Assembly: GCF_028502605.1 (NCBI RefSeq)
Contig: NC_079233.1
Span: 6,572,001-6,636,000 of the forward strand
DNA from: Trichoderma breve
Taxonomy: Eukaryota; Ascomycota; Sordariomycetes; Hypocreales; Hypocreaceae
DNA: 64,000 nucleotides
Direction: 5' to 3'
The notes under the pieces were generated by a model. That model was not told the origin of the DNA. It saw only the letters and a program-made list of their open reading frames with translations, and did not search any database. The translations under genes were made by a program, and so were the position numbers. Of this stretch, positions 43,774 through 56,700 are shown in pieces (position 1 is the stretch's first letter; each line of letters starts with the position of its first letter).

Positions 43774-46700
43774 ATGCCGGCCGAGAACATTTATCCCGCT
43801 AGCAATGGGCGATTCGCCGCTCCCCCTCCGCGCGAGAGGTCGAATGCCCCGTCCACACCCTCTCGCAAGGAACGCCAAAGGGAGAGCGCCGCCATGCAGG
43901 ACCCTGGGCTCAAGGATTATGTATGTTCTTGACACTTGACGCAATTTCGAATCGGCAATGCTGCTGGGACGAGACTGGGAAAATGTGCCCCCCTGTGAGA
44001 TGAGACGGCGTGCTGATTGGATTATAGCGCTTGGGCGAATGCCTCGGAAAGGGAGCCTTTGGGTCGGTGTACAAGGCTTTCAACTGGGGTACCGGAGAGG
44101 CCGTGGCCATTAAGCAAATCAAGCTAACAGATCTACCAAAGAGTGAGCAGCGGATGATAGAGGTAAGCTTGCAGCGGTGTTGCAGAACATTTATTCTTCT
44201 GCAGCCCTTTACTCTGTAGGCTTGGATGACGCTGACCGAGATTGATTATGATTACTAGAGCGAAATTGACCTGCTCAAGAACCTTTTTGTAAGAATGACA
44301 AAAAAATCCTCCGGATGGTACAGTGCGTCAGGGCTAATAACAAGCAGCATGAGAACATTGTCAAGTATATCGGTTTCGTCAGGTCAACCGAATGCCTCAA
44401 CATCATCCTGGAGTAGGCAATTCCACCTTATCTCCGGTCAAGTATGAAGGTTTGTAAGCTAACATGAAGGTTTCCATAGATACTGTGAGAATGGCTCGCT
44501 CCATTCAATATGTAGAGAATATGGCAAGTTTCCAGAAAACCTCGTCGGCGTCTACACCACCCAAGTTCTCCAAGGCCTTCAGTACCTTCACGACCAAGGT
44601 GTCATCCATCGCGACATCAAGGGCGCCAACATTCTCACCACGAAGGACGGGACAGTCAAGCTTGCCGACTTTGGTGTCTCGACCAGCACGCTTGCTGGTG
44701 GACAGGACAAGGAGGCGCAAGTCGTTGGCACTCCTTACTGGATGGCCCCTGAGATCATCCAGCTGTCCGGCGCCAGCTCCGCCTCAGATATCTGGAGTGT
44801 TGGATGTACCGTTATCGAGCTTCTCCAGGGCAAGCCGCCATATCATAATCTGGCCGCCATGCCGGCGTTATTCGCCATTGTCAACGATGACCACCCTCCA
44901 CTACCGGAAGGCATCTCAGCTGTACGTCTCTTGCCATTCCCAACTTTTGTCCAAACAGAGATGGCCACCAAATCGGTACAGATATTAACATGGAATTATA
45001 TAGGCTGCCCGAGATTTCCTCATGCAGTGCTTTCAGAAGGACCCCAATCTCAGAGTTTCAGCTCGAAAACTACTCAGGCATGCCTGGATTGTGGGGTGTC
45101 GCCGCACAGACGCGCCCGTCTCAAGGACGCCGGCCAACTTCGACGATGCGGTTGAGGAGGTTAAGCAATGGAACAAGGCCCTCAACTCCTCGGGGACTTC
45201 TCTCCGCACATCTTTAGGCTCCGACGCCGTCTCTCGAATCTCTAGCGGAACACCGTCTAAGGGACGGTTAGGTCTTGCCAAACCAAGGCTCAGCGCTGGT
45301 GCAGGTGCGGGAATAGGTGCCTTCAAACTAGCTGAGCTAGGTATGCCTGCAATCTACTCACTCTGTCTGCAATAGTTGGAGACTAACGTTTGTAACTCAG
45401 ATGATGATAATTGGGACGACGACTTTGCAACAGCAATTTCTCCTAGTGCTTTGCAACTTCCACATCTAAGACCGCAAGATAATTTTGGGGGGCTTCTCTC
45501 CGCTGACAAACTCAAGGCTTTTGCGTCAGTGAATGATCTCAGGGGCGATGTGAACAACTACGATAACGATTTTGAAGGCGACATGATGACCATTAAGGGG
45601 CCCAACAATGAGCTCTACCAGGAATCCCAAGAGCAGACAATACGGCCCGTCTCCAGGAGAATGACGGCATCAAAACCTGCATCACCGCCAAAAGTAGTGC
45701 ACCAATCATCCAGGCCGACCCTCAGTCAAGCAGTTACTTCGCCTAACTTGTCTCGGACCAAATCGCCTCCAAAGCCGCACTTTGGGAACAAGTTCGAGTT
45801 GCCTCCTCGCCCTGGCGCTATTTACCGAGAGCAGAGCTCTGAGGACTACTCGGATCTCTTTTCTGATGATGATAGTGTGTTTGACCAAAAGGTTCATCAA
45901 GCCGTCCGAAAGGTAAGACTTCTCTCTCTACACCTGCAATTCCTGAGGAAACGTGCCCAGCCGGCTAACAGGGATATCCCCATAGGGCGGCCTGCGTCAA
46001 CCTGAAGCGCCTCAGCTCTTCCACCCATCAGACCTTACCAGCTTGCCTCGATCAATGCAGGCCCCTGACGGCAGCGTGGTAAGGAAAAAGGCACTATCAA
46101 GGCCGTCAGTCCTTCCCGATCGCCCCATGAGACGTACTCGCTCTTCTATCGAGATTCAGAAATTCGCCGAAGATGATGATGAGGATTTCTCCGACGTTTT
46201 CGGGCCGGAGGAATCCATAGCCGAAAGAGAAGAAAGTGAGCGAGGCTCAGAAGAAGCCGGTCTCATGCTCCTGTCAAGAATGTCAGGAAACTCTTGGTTA
46301 GGCGACGACGATGACGAAGATGACCCGTTTGCGTCCATGGACCCAGGGTGGGACGAGATGGATATGGATGCGAAGATTGCGCGAGACAGGCATGCACGGC
46401 TTGCTGAAAAGATAGAAGAACTAGTTGGTTCTCTAAAGATGACTGAAGGCGAAGACATATTGGCGGATCTCTCTGAACATTTAGTAAGTCGTCCTAACAG
46501 AAATCGTCAGATAAGGGCTTTTGAACTAACCTGTGGCTCAGCTGGGATTGTTATGGGAAAACCCAGAAGCAAAAAACCTCATCATCAGTGCTCATGGGCT
46601 GTTGCCTCTATTGGAAATTTTGGAGCCCTGTACGGTAAAGAGTAGACACCATATGATTCTTCAGCTGCTTAAAGTCGTCAACGCGGTATGTATTAGCAAG

Positions 46701-48700
46701 ATACAAACCCCTTATATGGATCTGCATTTACTAATGTGAATTTTTCCTCATAGATCATTCTCGATGACGTTGAAATTCAAGAAAACCTGTGCTTCGTTGG
46801 AGGAATACCCATCATCACCAAGTTTGCCGCGCGGCAATATTCTAATGAGATTCGCCTTGAGGCGGCCGCATTCGTCCGCCAAATGTACCAGACCTCGACT
46901 TTGACGCTACAAATGTTTGTCTCAGCAGGTGGTCTGAACGTCCTCGTCGAATTCTTGGACGAAGACTACGATAGTTCTCGAGATCTTGTGCTCATCGGGG
47001 TAAATGGTATTTGGAACGTGTTTGAACTGCAGGGCCCGACTCCCAAGAACGACTTTTGCCGAATTTTCTCAAGGAGTAAAATCCTTTACCCGCTTGCGCT
47101 CGTTTTACATCGTGTCCTTGATGAAGAAGGGGAAGACGAGCTGAGTGAGCTCATCGAGGGCCGCATCGTCAACATCTTTTACCTTTTTAGCCAAGCCGAG
47201 AACTATGTCAAGGAAGTGGTGGCAGATCGCCAGGTACTGAAGAGCGTCCTCAAAGATCTCCGTCGAATGACGCCGGCACATCAGATTACCATGCTTAGAT
47301 TCATCAAAAACCTGTCCATGCTCTCAACAACCATCGAATCATTGCATTCTGCTGATGCCATCGACTTCCTCATCGACTTGTTAAGTTACAGCATGAAGAA
47401 AAATCACCAACACCTCCGTGAGATCTCTAATCAGGTTCTCAATACGATGTTCAACCTCTGCCGGCTAAGCAAGGAGAGGCAGGAAGATGCTGCCGTTGGA
47501 GGTATCATCCCGCTGTTGCTACGAATCATGAAGACTGACCGGCCGCCGAAAGAGTTTGCCCTGCCAATCCTCTGCGACATGGCTCACTCTGGATCTAAGG
47601 GGCGAAGATACCTTTGGCAGAACAAGGGTCTCGATTTCTACGTGTCATTACTGTCGGACCAGTACTGGCAAGTTACCGCGCTGGATGCCATTTTGGTCTG
47701 GCTCCAGGAGGAAACGGCCAATGTGGAAAACCATCTGATGGACAACAACTTCTCGCGAGCCATTGTCTCTTGCTTTGGTACCAACAGACTCAACGCGTTT
47801 GACTTTAATCTTTTGGAGCCGCTGCTCAAGCTTCTTCGTCTAAGTCCAGGCTTGACAGCATCACTAGCAAAGCCCGAGATGTTTGCTGGCATTACCCAGA
47901 GGTTAGGACACAAAAAGGCAGTAGTGCGGCTTAACTTGTTGAGGCTTGTGCGTGCCATTATGGACGTCTGCGACCCTGGAGTCCTCGGGAGCGGAGATGG
48001 TGCCCGGACACTCAACAGCGCTCAGATGCGATCCCTCATGGACTCGATTCAGCTTCTGGCGGAGAAGGATTCCGCTGTGCTCGTTCGCAATCTTGCTTCG
48101 GAGCTTATCAAGGCACATTCTTCCCAACCGGCATCGCCGGTCATGATGAGGCACGAAGGGATGATTTCTTCCACCCAGGTCAATCTATCATCCTCATCAA
48201 GACGCGGGTCAAGGCACAACACGAATTACACGCCGCAAAGCCTACAGTCATCCATGTCTATGCCTCAGACCCCAACGCATAGGAGTAGAGGCAGTAGCAA
48301 TGCCTTTATCGAAGTTGCTGCCAGTCCTCGCCGATCAGGGGCGGCGCTAGACCGAGAGAATGCCATGTACCGGCCACAGAGCCGAGAAGGGCCCCCGCGG
48401 CGAGTGAGCAACGACTCCAACTCGATGGCTAGCAGCAGCAGTGGCGGAGCCGGTGGCTACGGACTGAAGAGCCGATTAACGCCGCGAACGCCCATCACGT
48501 CGAGCATACAGCAGCGGAGCAGCGCGGGTATGCTGAGGGGAGAGTTCATGGCTCCCATGGTTGTTCGCAGCGAGAGCAATCTTAGTAGCAATGGATCTCG
48601 GCCAAGTAGTAGCGCTAGTTCGGGCATTGTTTCCACGCCGAAAGCGAGACACAAGACGTCGTCGTCGTCAATTGACGTTATGCGGCAGTCAAGCCGATGA
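43774..48700 (+). CDS. sepH: SepH/Cdc7-type protein kinase of the septation initiation network
   Basis: In Aspergillus SepH and in fission yeast Cdc7 this kinase acts at the spindle pole to trigger septum formation. Ten exons (43774-43920, 44028-44162, 44259-44288, 44348-44412, 44480-44921, 45004-45340, 45401-45912, 45986-46483, 46542-46685, 46754-48700) give 1418 aa, close to SepH. Every junction keeps frame. The kinase domain starts with [12 protein letters not shown] (glycine loop) and AIK (Lys78). [36 protein letters not shown] and SDIWSVGC follow in order. That set is typical of STE11/MAP3K-like kinases. A disordered, acidic region follows, with NWDDDF and EDDDEDF. Then come armadillo-like helical repeats (about 48 codons from exon 9 and ~450 residues of exon 10) and a serine-rich C-terminus. 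This layout matches SepH rather than other MAP3Ks. Confidence 0.9.
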
Positions 48701-50126
48701 TATGACATATATATTCCCCCTTTGTCTTGAACAGACACATCACACATACACATTACTCATAAGACCAAAAGAAGAGTCCTTTTTGTCACTTAGACATACA
48801 CCGCTAAAACGAAATCATATATCATTACACCTCATAAGAAACAAGCAAACAAACGAGGTCCCAAAAGAGGAGAGAAAAGAAGACCAAGAGCGATGAGACA
48901 CATGAGCTAGACACGAAAAATGAAATCAGTCACCCCCTTCCATGGCATCAAATACACTTATACCACACATACATATATACCTACCTACCTTATCTATCTA
49001 TATACATACACTCATCGCACACATACACGGTACCACACTCACCAAAAAGCGAATGAATAGAAGTTGAAAACGAAAGAAAGAAAACGAGGCACCACTTTCC
49101 TTCTTTCCTGTTAAAGAGCGAAGAAAAAAACTAGGAAGGGGGGAAGGAAATAATGGTTTGAATTGTGACTGGCTGGCTGGCTTCGTTTGTTTGGTCTTGT
49201 CTTGGGAAACTTGAATTGGACGTGTTTTTGGTTGATGATTAATTAATATGCAGAAAGCATGCTCGGCAAGATGAAATCAGTGAGAGCTTACTATATAATG
49301 ATGTGCTGCTGTTGTAAATTCTGCTCGCATTTAGCCATGTATTGCACGAATAAAGATGTGTCTATAACCTGTGATATAAGTGCACAACAATTGTCATAGA
49401 ATTGACCTTCACATTAAGAAGTACAAGAAAAAATGTCCGTGGCCATCAATTTGTATTGCTCGCCACTATCTGTAAACTATCACTACCTACTTATATCCCC
49501 ATCCTCCCTCTTCGTCATTCAACCCCCGTAGAAGTCAAAAACCATACACGCTTGAGTAAGACGGAACAACAAGATGCATCAAAAGAATGTCAAGAGGGTT
49601 GATTTGGTTCATGTCTGCCTCGCCAGGCCCTCCTCGAAAAGTCCCGCAACCTAGGGCTCCATCTAGAGCACGGTTGTATTCCACTCTCGAGAAAAGGCAG
49701 CAGAATGCAACCCTCGTCTTTTTTTCGTTGATCACGTCGTCTCTCACTAGTGGTATAAGTTCCCCAACATCCTCTACCATGAAGCAAAAACAGTCCCTGG
49801 GCAAACTGCCCCCATGTTCCAGTCCAGAGAGAAAAGAAATTCGTTTTGAATGACAGTCGAGAAGTGAATTATGAATAATCATTGATAAAGGTATGGCCAC
49901 TGCTTCGCCTCGCGCACCACAAGTACGCATGCCTTGGGCGAGAGTGGTCTGTAATAAAAAAAGAAGTGGACAAGCGAAAAGCTGTCGAGATCGTGTCGAT
50001 AAAAATGCAGTTCGCAGGTCCAAAAGGGTCGTATCAAAAAAGTTTCCGGGAGCGTCAAGTCATAAGAATTAGAATAATAAGGGCAGAAGAAGAGTAAAAA
50101 CGTATAAAAACACACGACTTGAGCGC
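48701..50126. other. Convergent 3' region of the kinase and the Q-rich gene
   Basis: 1.4 kb with no convincing gene. Low-complexity TACCTACCTACCTTATCTATCTATATACATACA lies at about 48977-49012. Short frames on both strands have no recognisable motif. Confidence 0.45.
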
Positions 50127-51809
50127 TTATGCAACAGAAGCCATCTTACGCTTCTCAACGCTGGTCAGAACCAGCCTGGGTGCCTTGCGCTGACCATCTG
50201 CAGCCTCCTGTGCCTTGGATGCTCGCAGAGCACCGTTCTTGAAAACGTCAGCGAAGGAGTTGCTGTCGCTCTCGCAGCCAGAGTTGCTGTCAACACTGCC
50301 ACGGATCTTTTGTCGCGAGCCAGGTCGGTCTGAGCCGATGGCGCCCCAACCGCCAGCAGTGGAGACTCGCGCAGCGCCGCACTCGATCTCACCAGCCAAG
50401 CTGCCCGAGCCGCTGCGACCCGAGTCAGAATCGTTGTCCGTAATAGGGGTGGTGGACTCCTCGGCGGTCTCGGACACAGGGCTCATGCTGCCACTGGAGC
50501 TGCCAGATCCCTTGCGACGCTCCAGGCCAGCGCGGACAAGGTTGTGGACGGCCGATCGTCGGGTGCGGGTGGCAAAGTTCTTGCTGCCCTCGTGTCGGGC
50601 CGTGGGCTTCGCCTTGAGCTCATCCATGGAGGGCGGTCCGCGAGGCTGACGAACTGGGTGCTCACCGGCACGAGCCTGACCAGGGCCATATCCGCCAAGT
50701 CCGGGAGTGGCCGGGAAGACGGCAGTCTTGGGCGCGGGGGTCTTGCCGGAATCGCCTACAGCCGCGGCAGCAGCCAGCACGCTGTTAACGGCCAGGGAAG
50801 ACGACTTTTTATGTCCGCGTCGGAAGGCGTTAGCAGATGGCGGAGGGAGAGGAGTGACCTCTGTAGGAGAATCAAAGCGTCGCGGGGGCGAGGGGCCACG
50901 GAATGAGCCCTGCTGGCTCTCAGGGGGAGGCGAAACCTGAACGCGAGGGGCCTGCTGTTGCTGCTGCTGTTGTTGTTGCTGGAGCAGTTGCTGGCGCTGC
51001 TGTTGTTGCTGCAGCTGCTGCTGGAAATTGTTGAAGCCGGGAGACATGGGCTGCTCGACATTGACCGAGGAAACCACCTTGGCAGACGAGGTGTCGACGT
51101 AGTACTGACCAGTGGCAGCATCGTAGTAGACTTGCTGGCCTTGGGCGGCCGCAGCCTGGGCGGCGAGGTGTTGCTGCTGCTCGTAAAAGGCGGCCTGCTG
51201 CTGAGCAAGCTGGTTGTTGCTGATGTTGAGCTGCTGGAATTGGTGGGCGGCGGCTTGGACGCTCCTGAGCTGCTGCTGGAGTCTCTGCTGCTGCTGTGCC
51301 AGATAGAGATTGGTAGCCACGAGCTGGGCATACAGGTTGGGGTCCATCTGCTCCTGGAGCTGCTCATCCATGGAGAGCTGAGGGGGAGCGAGCACCTGGT
51401 CAACAGTGTACTGCTGTCCCATCATGCTCTGGTAGGCCTGCTGCTGTTGTTGCTGCTGGCCGTACTGGGGGAAAGCCGTCTTGGGAGCATTGTAGGCGTT
51501 GCCCTGGGCGTAGCCATAGGCATTGGCGGCCATGCTGTTTCGAGCAAACTGCTGCACAGGACCTTCGGCCGTGGGCGACATGGGACCAAAGGAAGCCACA
51601 GTAGCAGACTTGGGGGCCGTTCTCAGGCCCGCAAGCAGATGAGATCGGCTGGTGCGGGGAGTGGGAACGCCGCCGTCAGTGTTCTTGTTGCCCTGCTTAA
51701 TGGCATCAAAAGACAGCGGCTTGATGTTCTGGCTGCCGCGGCGAGAGGCCAGGCCGCCGGGAGAAACAAAGTTGTTGGAAGTCATTTGAGCGAGACTGCC
51801 TGCGTCCAT
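50127..51809 (-). CDS. Glutamine-rich protein of unknown function
   Basis: I do not recognise the family. The single exon gives 560 aa. Residues ~115-290 are dominated by glutamine, with runs of up to ten or eleven Q, and contain QQVYYDAATGQYYVDTSS, a motif seen in several fungal Q-rich proteins. The C-terminal half has serine/proline clusters and a block PPSMDELKAKPTARHEGSKNFATRTRRSAVHNLVRAGLERRKG that looks conserved and basic. The end (RLVLTSVEKRKMASVA) is also basic. Many SP and TP sites suggest phosphorylation; this is inference. Q-rich composition favours condensate or RNA-granule behaviour, also inference. The CAG/CTG runs create a spurious leucine-rich frame on the opposite strand. 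The upstream region is unusually long and T/A-rich, as for a regulated gene. Confidence 0.75.
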   Translation of the reverse strand: MDAGSLAQMTSNNFVSPGGLASRRGSQNIKPLSFDAIKQGNKNTDGGVPTPRTSRSHLLAGLRTAPKSATVASFGPMSPTAEGPVQQFARNSMAANAYGYAQGNAYNAPKTAFPQYGQQQQQQQAYQSMMGQQYTVDQVLAPPQLSMDEQLQEQMDPNLYAQLVATNLYLAQQQQRLQQQLRSVQAAAHQFQQLNISNNQLAQQQAAFYEQQQHLAAQAAAAQGQQVYYDAATGQYYVDTSSAKVVSSVNVEQPMSPGFNNFQQQLQQQQQRQQLLQQQQQQQQQQAPRVQVSPPPESQQGSFRGPSPPRRFDSPTEVTPLPPPSANAFRRGHKKSSSLAVNSVLAAAAAVGDSGKTPAPKTAVFPATPGLGGYGPGQARAGEHPVRQPRGPPSMDELKAKPTARHEGSKNFATRTRRSAVHNLVRAGLERRKGSGSSSGSMSPVSETAEESTTPITDNDSDSGRSGSGSLAGEIECGAARVSTAGGWGAIGSDRPGSRQKIRGSVDSNSGCESDSNSFADVFKNGALRASKAQEAADGQRKAPRLVLTSVEKRKMASVA

Positions 51810-53150
51810 AACTCAGAATGAGAAAAATGAAGGAAAGATGGTTGCGAGTCAAATGACGCGGGAGAAAACAGGTGCTGCGGGGCGAGCCGAAGAAACAGGT
51901 TCAACCGTGTCTTGAGAGCGCTTGAAAAAGAATTAGAAATCTAATATGAAGTTGAATCAAGTTTTGATAAAAAAAATTGGCGCAAGCGATGCTGTAAATC
52001 GAGAGCAGACGAAGGTGATGATCGTCAGGCGAAGATGACTCGAAACGGCCTCGGTTGGTGAATTGAGTCGAAGTCGCGAGGACAGCCAAGTAGAGAGAAA
52101 GCCAAAAATCCAAGAAATCGTAGTATTTTCACAAGAAGAAGAAACCTCCGAGCATTAAAAAACGGCAAGGAGAGTGGAAATTAAACCAAGGGATTTTGAT
52201 GAAAAGATGAGCGAAAAAAATATGTCAAGGATGGTTTGGAAAGAAGCAGATTGACCGCAGACGAAGGGAAGCAACGACGTTGTTGACGAATAAGCGACGC
52301 GCCAAAAGGCAACACGGAGGGAACTGGCGATGGAATTTTGCTGCCTAGAGCAATTCGTGATTGAAGTCGAACTTTCCGTCAAAGGTAAACCCGAACGATT
52401 GCGCCGTGGCGGACAAGCCGAAAAGCAACAGGCGCGTTCTTTTCCAGAGTTTTGGTGAGACGCGATTTGGGAAACGCCACACGAAAAGACCTCTCGTATT
52501 ATAGTCGTAGCGTGCCGGCGAGGGAGTCGATGCTCTGTAATCTAAATTCGGGATGGAAATACACTGTTGGATGAGTGCAAAAATGCTGCGGGTTGTGAAT
52601 GCTCGGACGAATTAGAATGCTGGCGTGATGCGGTTTTTGCGTTGCGTTGCGTTGCGTTGGAAGCAAGGAGCGGTCGAAGAATAAATTACAGTCGATTAAC
52701 GGCGAGAGTCACTAGTGAATGCGCTTTCCATAAAACCCGGCGGGAGTCTCCTCGTTCCTGTCCTCGTTTTTGTCCCTGAAGTGAAGCGTGTTTGATTTTT
52801 TTTAAAACGTTCTTTTTCTTTTTTTCAATTTTTTCCAGGGTCCGAAAGTCCCGATGTGCGAGATGGGTGGCGATAAGACGCGAAAGGGCGAATCCGCAAG
52901 ACGAGAGTCGAAAAGCGAAGAAAGAGAAAAATAAGGCGAGGCAAGAAGGGGCCACAGAAGGGAGAAGAGAGGGAAGAATAGATGCGAAGGGCGGTGTAAA
53001 TGGCGATGGGACAAAGACGGACGGAGGTGGAGGAGGGTGGAGAGGAAGATGGAAAAAAAAGAAGGGAAAAAAAAAAGAGCCGGTGGCGTCGAGGATTTGG
53101 GAAATTTCAGGTGGACTGGCTTGGAGGGAGAGGCAGAGGAGGCGCTAAAC
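51810..53150. promoter_or_regulatory. Long upstream region of the Q-rich gene
   Basis: No coding exon is convincing. On the minus strand (the sense of the gene) the sequence near the start is T/C-rich. Four GCGTT units stand in tandem at 52639-52658. Further up, 52900-53090 is purine-rich on the plus strand, so pyrimidine-rich in gene sense. Confidence 0.4.
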
Positions 53151-53260
53151 TAGCAGTGACTAGCAAGTAGAGGAGACAGGAGGCGCCCTAGAGCCGGAAG
53201 TGGAGAGGCCTCGGACCCCTGGAGGTGCGCTGTCCAGAGGAACAGGGCGCTGTGACAGGC

Positions 53261-53290
53261 CCCGACAGCCCCCGACAGCCCCCCGACAGG
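53261..53290. repeat. Short tandem repeat CCCGACAGCC, three units
   Basis: Units begin at 53261, 53271 and about 53282; the last has one extra C. Confidence 0.7.
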
Positions 53291-53697
53291 CCACTTGACA
53301 GCTGGAGCCAGCGCGCTGTAGCCACTGAAGAGCGACCTCCAGGACCCGAGGTGCGGCATGGCGGCCAATGGCAGCGCCTGGAAGCCGGTGGCCACCTTCT
53401 GGAGCGCGCTCTGGGGAACCAAAGAGGCGCTGTGGCGTGCGGCCAATCAGGGCGGCGGAGGAGCTGCTGCGAGGAGCTGCACGGACGGGCGAGGTAGAGG
53501 ATACGGTCAATCGCAATTCAGGGCATGTACCTCTTAAGCAGCACGAATGAGGCAGTTGCTGTACTGCATACATCAAGTCGCCTCTACATGTAAGTACTAG
53601 GTATTCGCATATATCTTGATACACAGCTGGGGCTTGATACTGTTTACTGCAGACAATGCAATGCAGAGCAGAGACAAAACACCTCGCATCCATGGAT

Positions 53698-53701
<4 letters not shown>

Positions 53702-53780
<79 letters not shown>
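53702..53780. repeat. (TC)39 microsatellite
   Basis: An uninterrupted run of about 39 TC dinucleotides. On the other strand it is (GA)n and creates artificial ER and RE repeat frames. Confidence 0.97.
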
Positions 53781-53783
<3 letters not shown>

Positions 53784-56700
53784 CCGTACTGTACATCCAA
53801 AACTGAACTGACTCCGCCGGTGAGCGAGTGAGTCGCCAAAAATGTGCCGCGTGACAAGCGCCCAAGTATGGAGACAGAAGAGACGGGTCTGAGCAAAGTC
53901 AGAGGTACGGGCGCATGTACCTCCACCAAAGATCAAGAGCAGGTACCGGATACTCGCACCAACACGGCTGTGGCATTTCGCGTCGTGGCCTCTGACTGGT
54001 CCGCCCAGCCCAACAGCTGCCCAACCCCTGCCCCATCGAGGGCGGCAAAAAAATAACAAGTGAGGAAGAAAAAAAGGCCTCCCCTGTTCTTGGAATAGCT
54101 GGTATGTACTTGTACATCCCGTTCAGGCTCAGGGGCGTCATGGAGGTGTGTTGTGCCTTTTTAGATGCAGGGGATGCCAGGCTATTCTTGCCCGGGCTCG
54201 GCCAATCAGCGCTCTTGCTCGGGTACAGGTACTCGTACATAGTACACACAGCCATGGGCTAAGCCGGCGTGACGACACCCTCAACGTTGCTTGCTGCTCC
54301 TCTTTGGCTGTTTTCCCCCGCCATTGGCCGCCAGACAAGCAAAGAGTCAGGCATTTGCAGAAGACGACGAAGAAGCGAAGAAGCCGGAAAAGATGGAGAA
54401 GAAGCAGCATCAAGAACGTGCGTCATTGTCATTGTCGTCGGTCTTTCTCTTGTCAGCAAGACAGACAGACACGTGAGAGAGGGAAGACACAGCAAAGAGA
54501 GACAGAGGGACACACAGAGGAGAAACCCTGAGAAACCCTCAATCATCCAGGAACGGACAAGACAAGCCCACCACACCTTGACCCAACGATGCTCGTGACT
54601 CGACAAGAACAGCCAACACGCACATGGCGGGGTCCATCCAATCCATCCAAGCTAAATCGTGTTTGGCTCCCGCCGTCGACCCTTTACCCGTCCGTGTCGA
54701 GTCTCTCTCTGTCTTGTCTGGAGCCCTTTTGCCGGCTGTGCGCCTAACCTGCAGAATCGCTGCCCAGCTCCTTTCCCTCTGCCCGCCATTGGGTCTCTGG
54801 ATCGTCATTGAATGCTCTCCGCAAGTGCTGACCGTCAGTCTGCTCACGACTCCCCTAGCCGGACCCGAGAAGATGATACGAGGCCGACGACCAGCAAAAG
54901 CGTCTTCTGTACTGTACGACCGCCTTCGCATGTACGAGTACTTGTGCGAGTCTTCAGACAGTCTTCAACCCCCCCATGTCAGACTCCATCCAGATCGTCG
55001 ACTCCACACCGCAGCCTCCCGTGTTTCAAGTCGCCCTGCTAGCACATGATTGCGTGAAAAAGGACAGCACAGCCCAAGAGGCTCATTCGAGTTGCTGGTC
55101 TCAGCCTGGCCTGCTCGTGTATGTACGAGCATACTTGCAGATATGTGGGAACAGTTATTATTACCACTACGCTACTGAGTACAGAGTTTACAGCTAGCAA
55201 CCCATACTTCAGGAACCGTACCTGGGCGATAGGTAGACACATAGGCTACCTCCTAGAGGCATGAAACGATCCCCAGAGGTAGCCCGCTGTTGATGTGCTA
55301 CTGCACATGCACCAGATGGCGGCAATGCAGCGAGGGGCACGGCAAGGTTCTCCTCCAGGGGCCCCTCGAGGCTATGACGAGACTATTGAATCTTGTCAAC
55401 CTCATGCCTGTCACCAAACCCGGCATATTAGCTATGATGAGGATCTCTCACCGAGCTCCCAGTACAGTACTTGTATGATACAGGGCAAACAGGCAGGTAG
55501 GCATTGATATCAGGGACGACTCGAAAGGCTGACGCGGAGACTCTCAAACACGAAACACTCCAACTCATCAAAGGCGAGACGAGGCGAGATCCACTAATGC
55601 GCACAGGGCTCTCAGACCATGTCTTTACAGACTCACAGTACTTGTGTGTACTACGAAGAACACCTGCAAGGCGTCCATTAGATACCTACCACTGCCGCTC
55701 TTCATCTTTCTATCAATGCTCTGCTGCTAACTCGACCTGGACGTGTGTGTCCGCCAAAATGGTGGAATGCATGTCGCATGCCTTTCATTTTGGCGCATCG
55801 CTAAATAACATTGAACCGTAGCAAGTGGCTGCTGATATGCATTAGCAGATATGCAGAATGCACACCATGGCCAATTGCGCGTCTGACTTCATTTCGTTCA
55901 AGCTTTGGCTTTCCGGGGATACGGACCCTGGCGAACGGAGTGGTCCGAGGCTTTGTTTCATAACCCAGGCCTAGCACTCCGAAACTATGGCTAATAAGTT
56001 GATGAACCCAGCCTCGTGGTTCCCCCGGGCCGAACTCTCTCAAATGAAGGCCGAGAGAGAGAATGACGACCGAGTTGTCGCGGCATGTGACGTGTCATTC
56101 CATCAACGCGCCAACTCGCAGCGATGGCATCTCCTCCGCGAACGACATACGAGCTCAGGTGAGGAGTCAGTCTGTACCGCCATCGACACATGCCGGATCG
56201 CTCGCCGGCCGACAATGGACCGGGATCGAGACTCTTGCTCCTCATTAGCCGCGGTGCAGCGTGCATGTTACCGTTATGCATGGCCTACTGCGTGACTTGA
56301 CTTCTGGCGCTTAACGGCATAGCGGAGCCCTGCCGGCGCCAATCAGCCCGCATGCTGCACCACCATTACATTACCGCCTCTCGTTGCGACGGCGTCAAAA
56401 GCATCAATTGGCATGCTTCCTGTTGTTGGTGGCGAGGGCTTTATCATTACTCTCGTGCGGAGTTCAGCTACCGACGGGGTTTCTCACGGCAGCAGCAGCA
56501 ACAGTAGTTCGTGGCACTCGGATGACAGACCAGAGATGTAGATCCATCGATGACTTTCCGTAACGGGTAGGCGTTTGCTTCCGTGCCCATGTCGATGAGT
56601 ATTATACTTTTACTTGCCTATTCCGTCCATGAATAATCCATGTCAACGATCGGAGCGTATTCCAAATCTTCAACAACAAAATCACGCTGAGTTGTATCTA

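Noticed and set aside
43148..43944. Overlapping minus frames rich in R, E and G upstream of the kinase
   Set aside because: Low-complexity shadows of the C/T-rich leader and promoter of the kinase gene.
50958..51821. Leucine-rich 287-codon frame on the plus strand
   Set aside because: It is the antisense shadow of the CAG repeats in the Q-rich gene.
53160..54059. 299-codon minus frame with an (ER)n repeat
   Set aside because: The repeat is the GA strand of the microsatellite at 53702; the flanks look random and have no motif.
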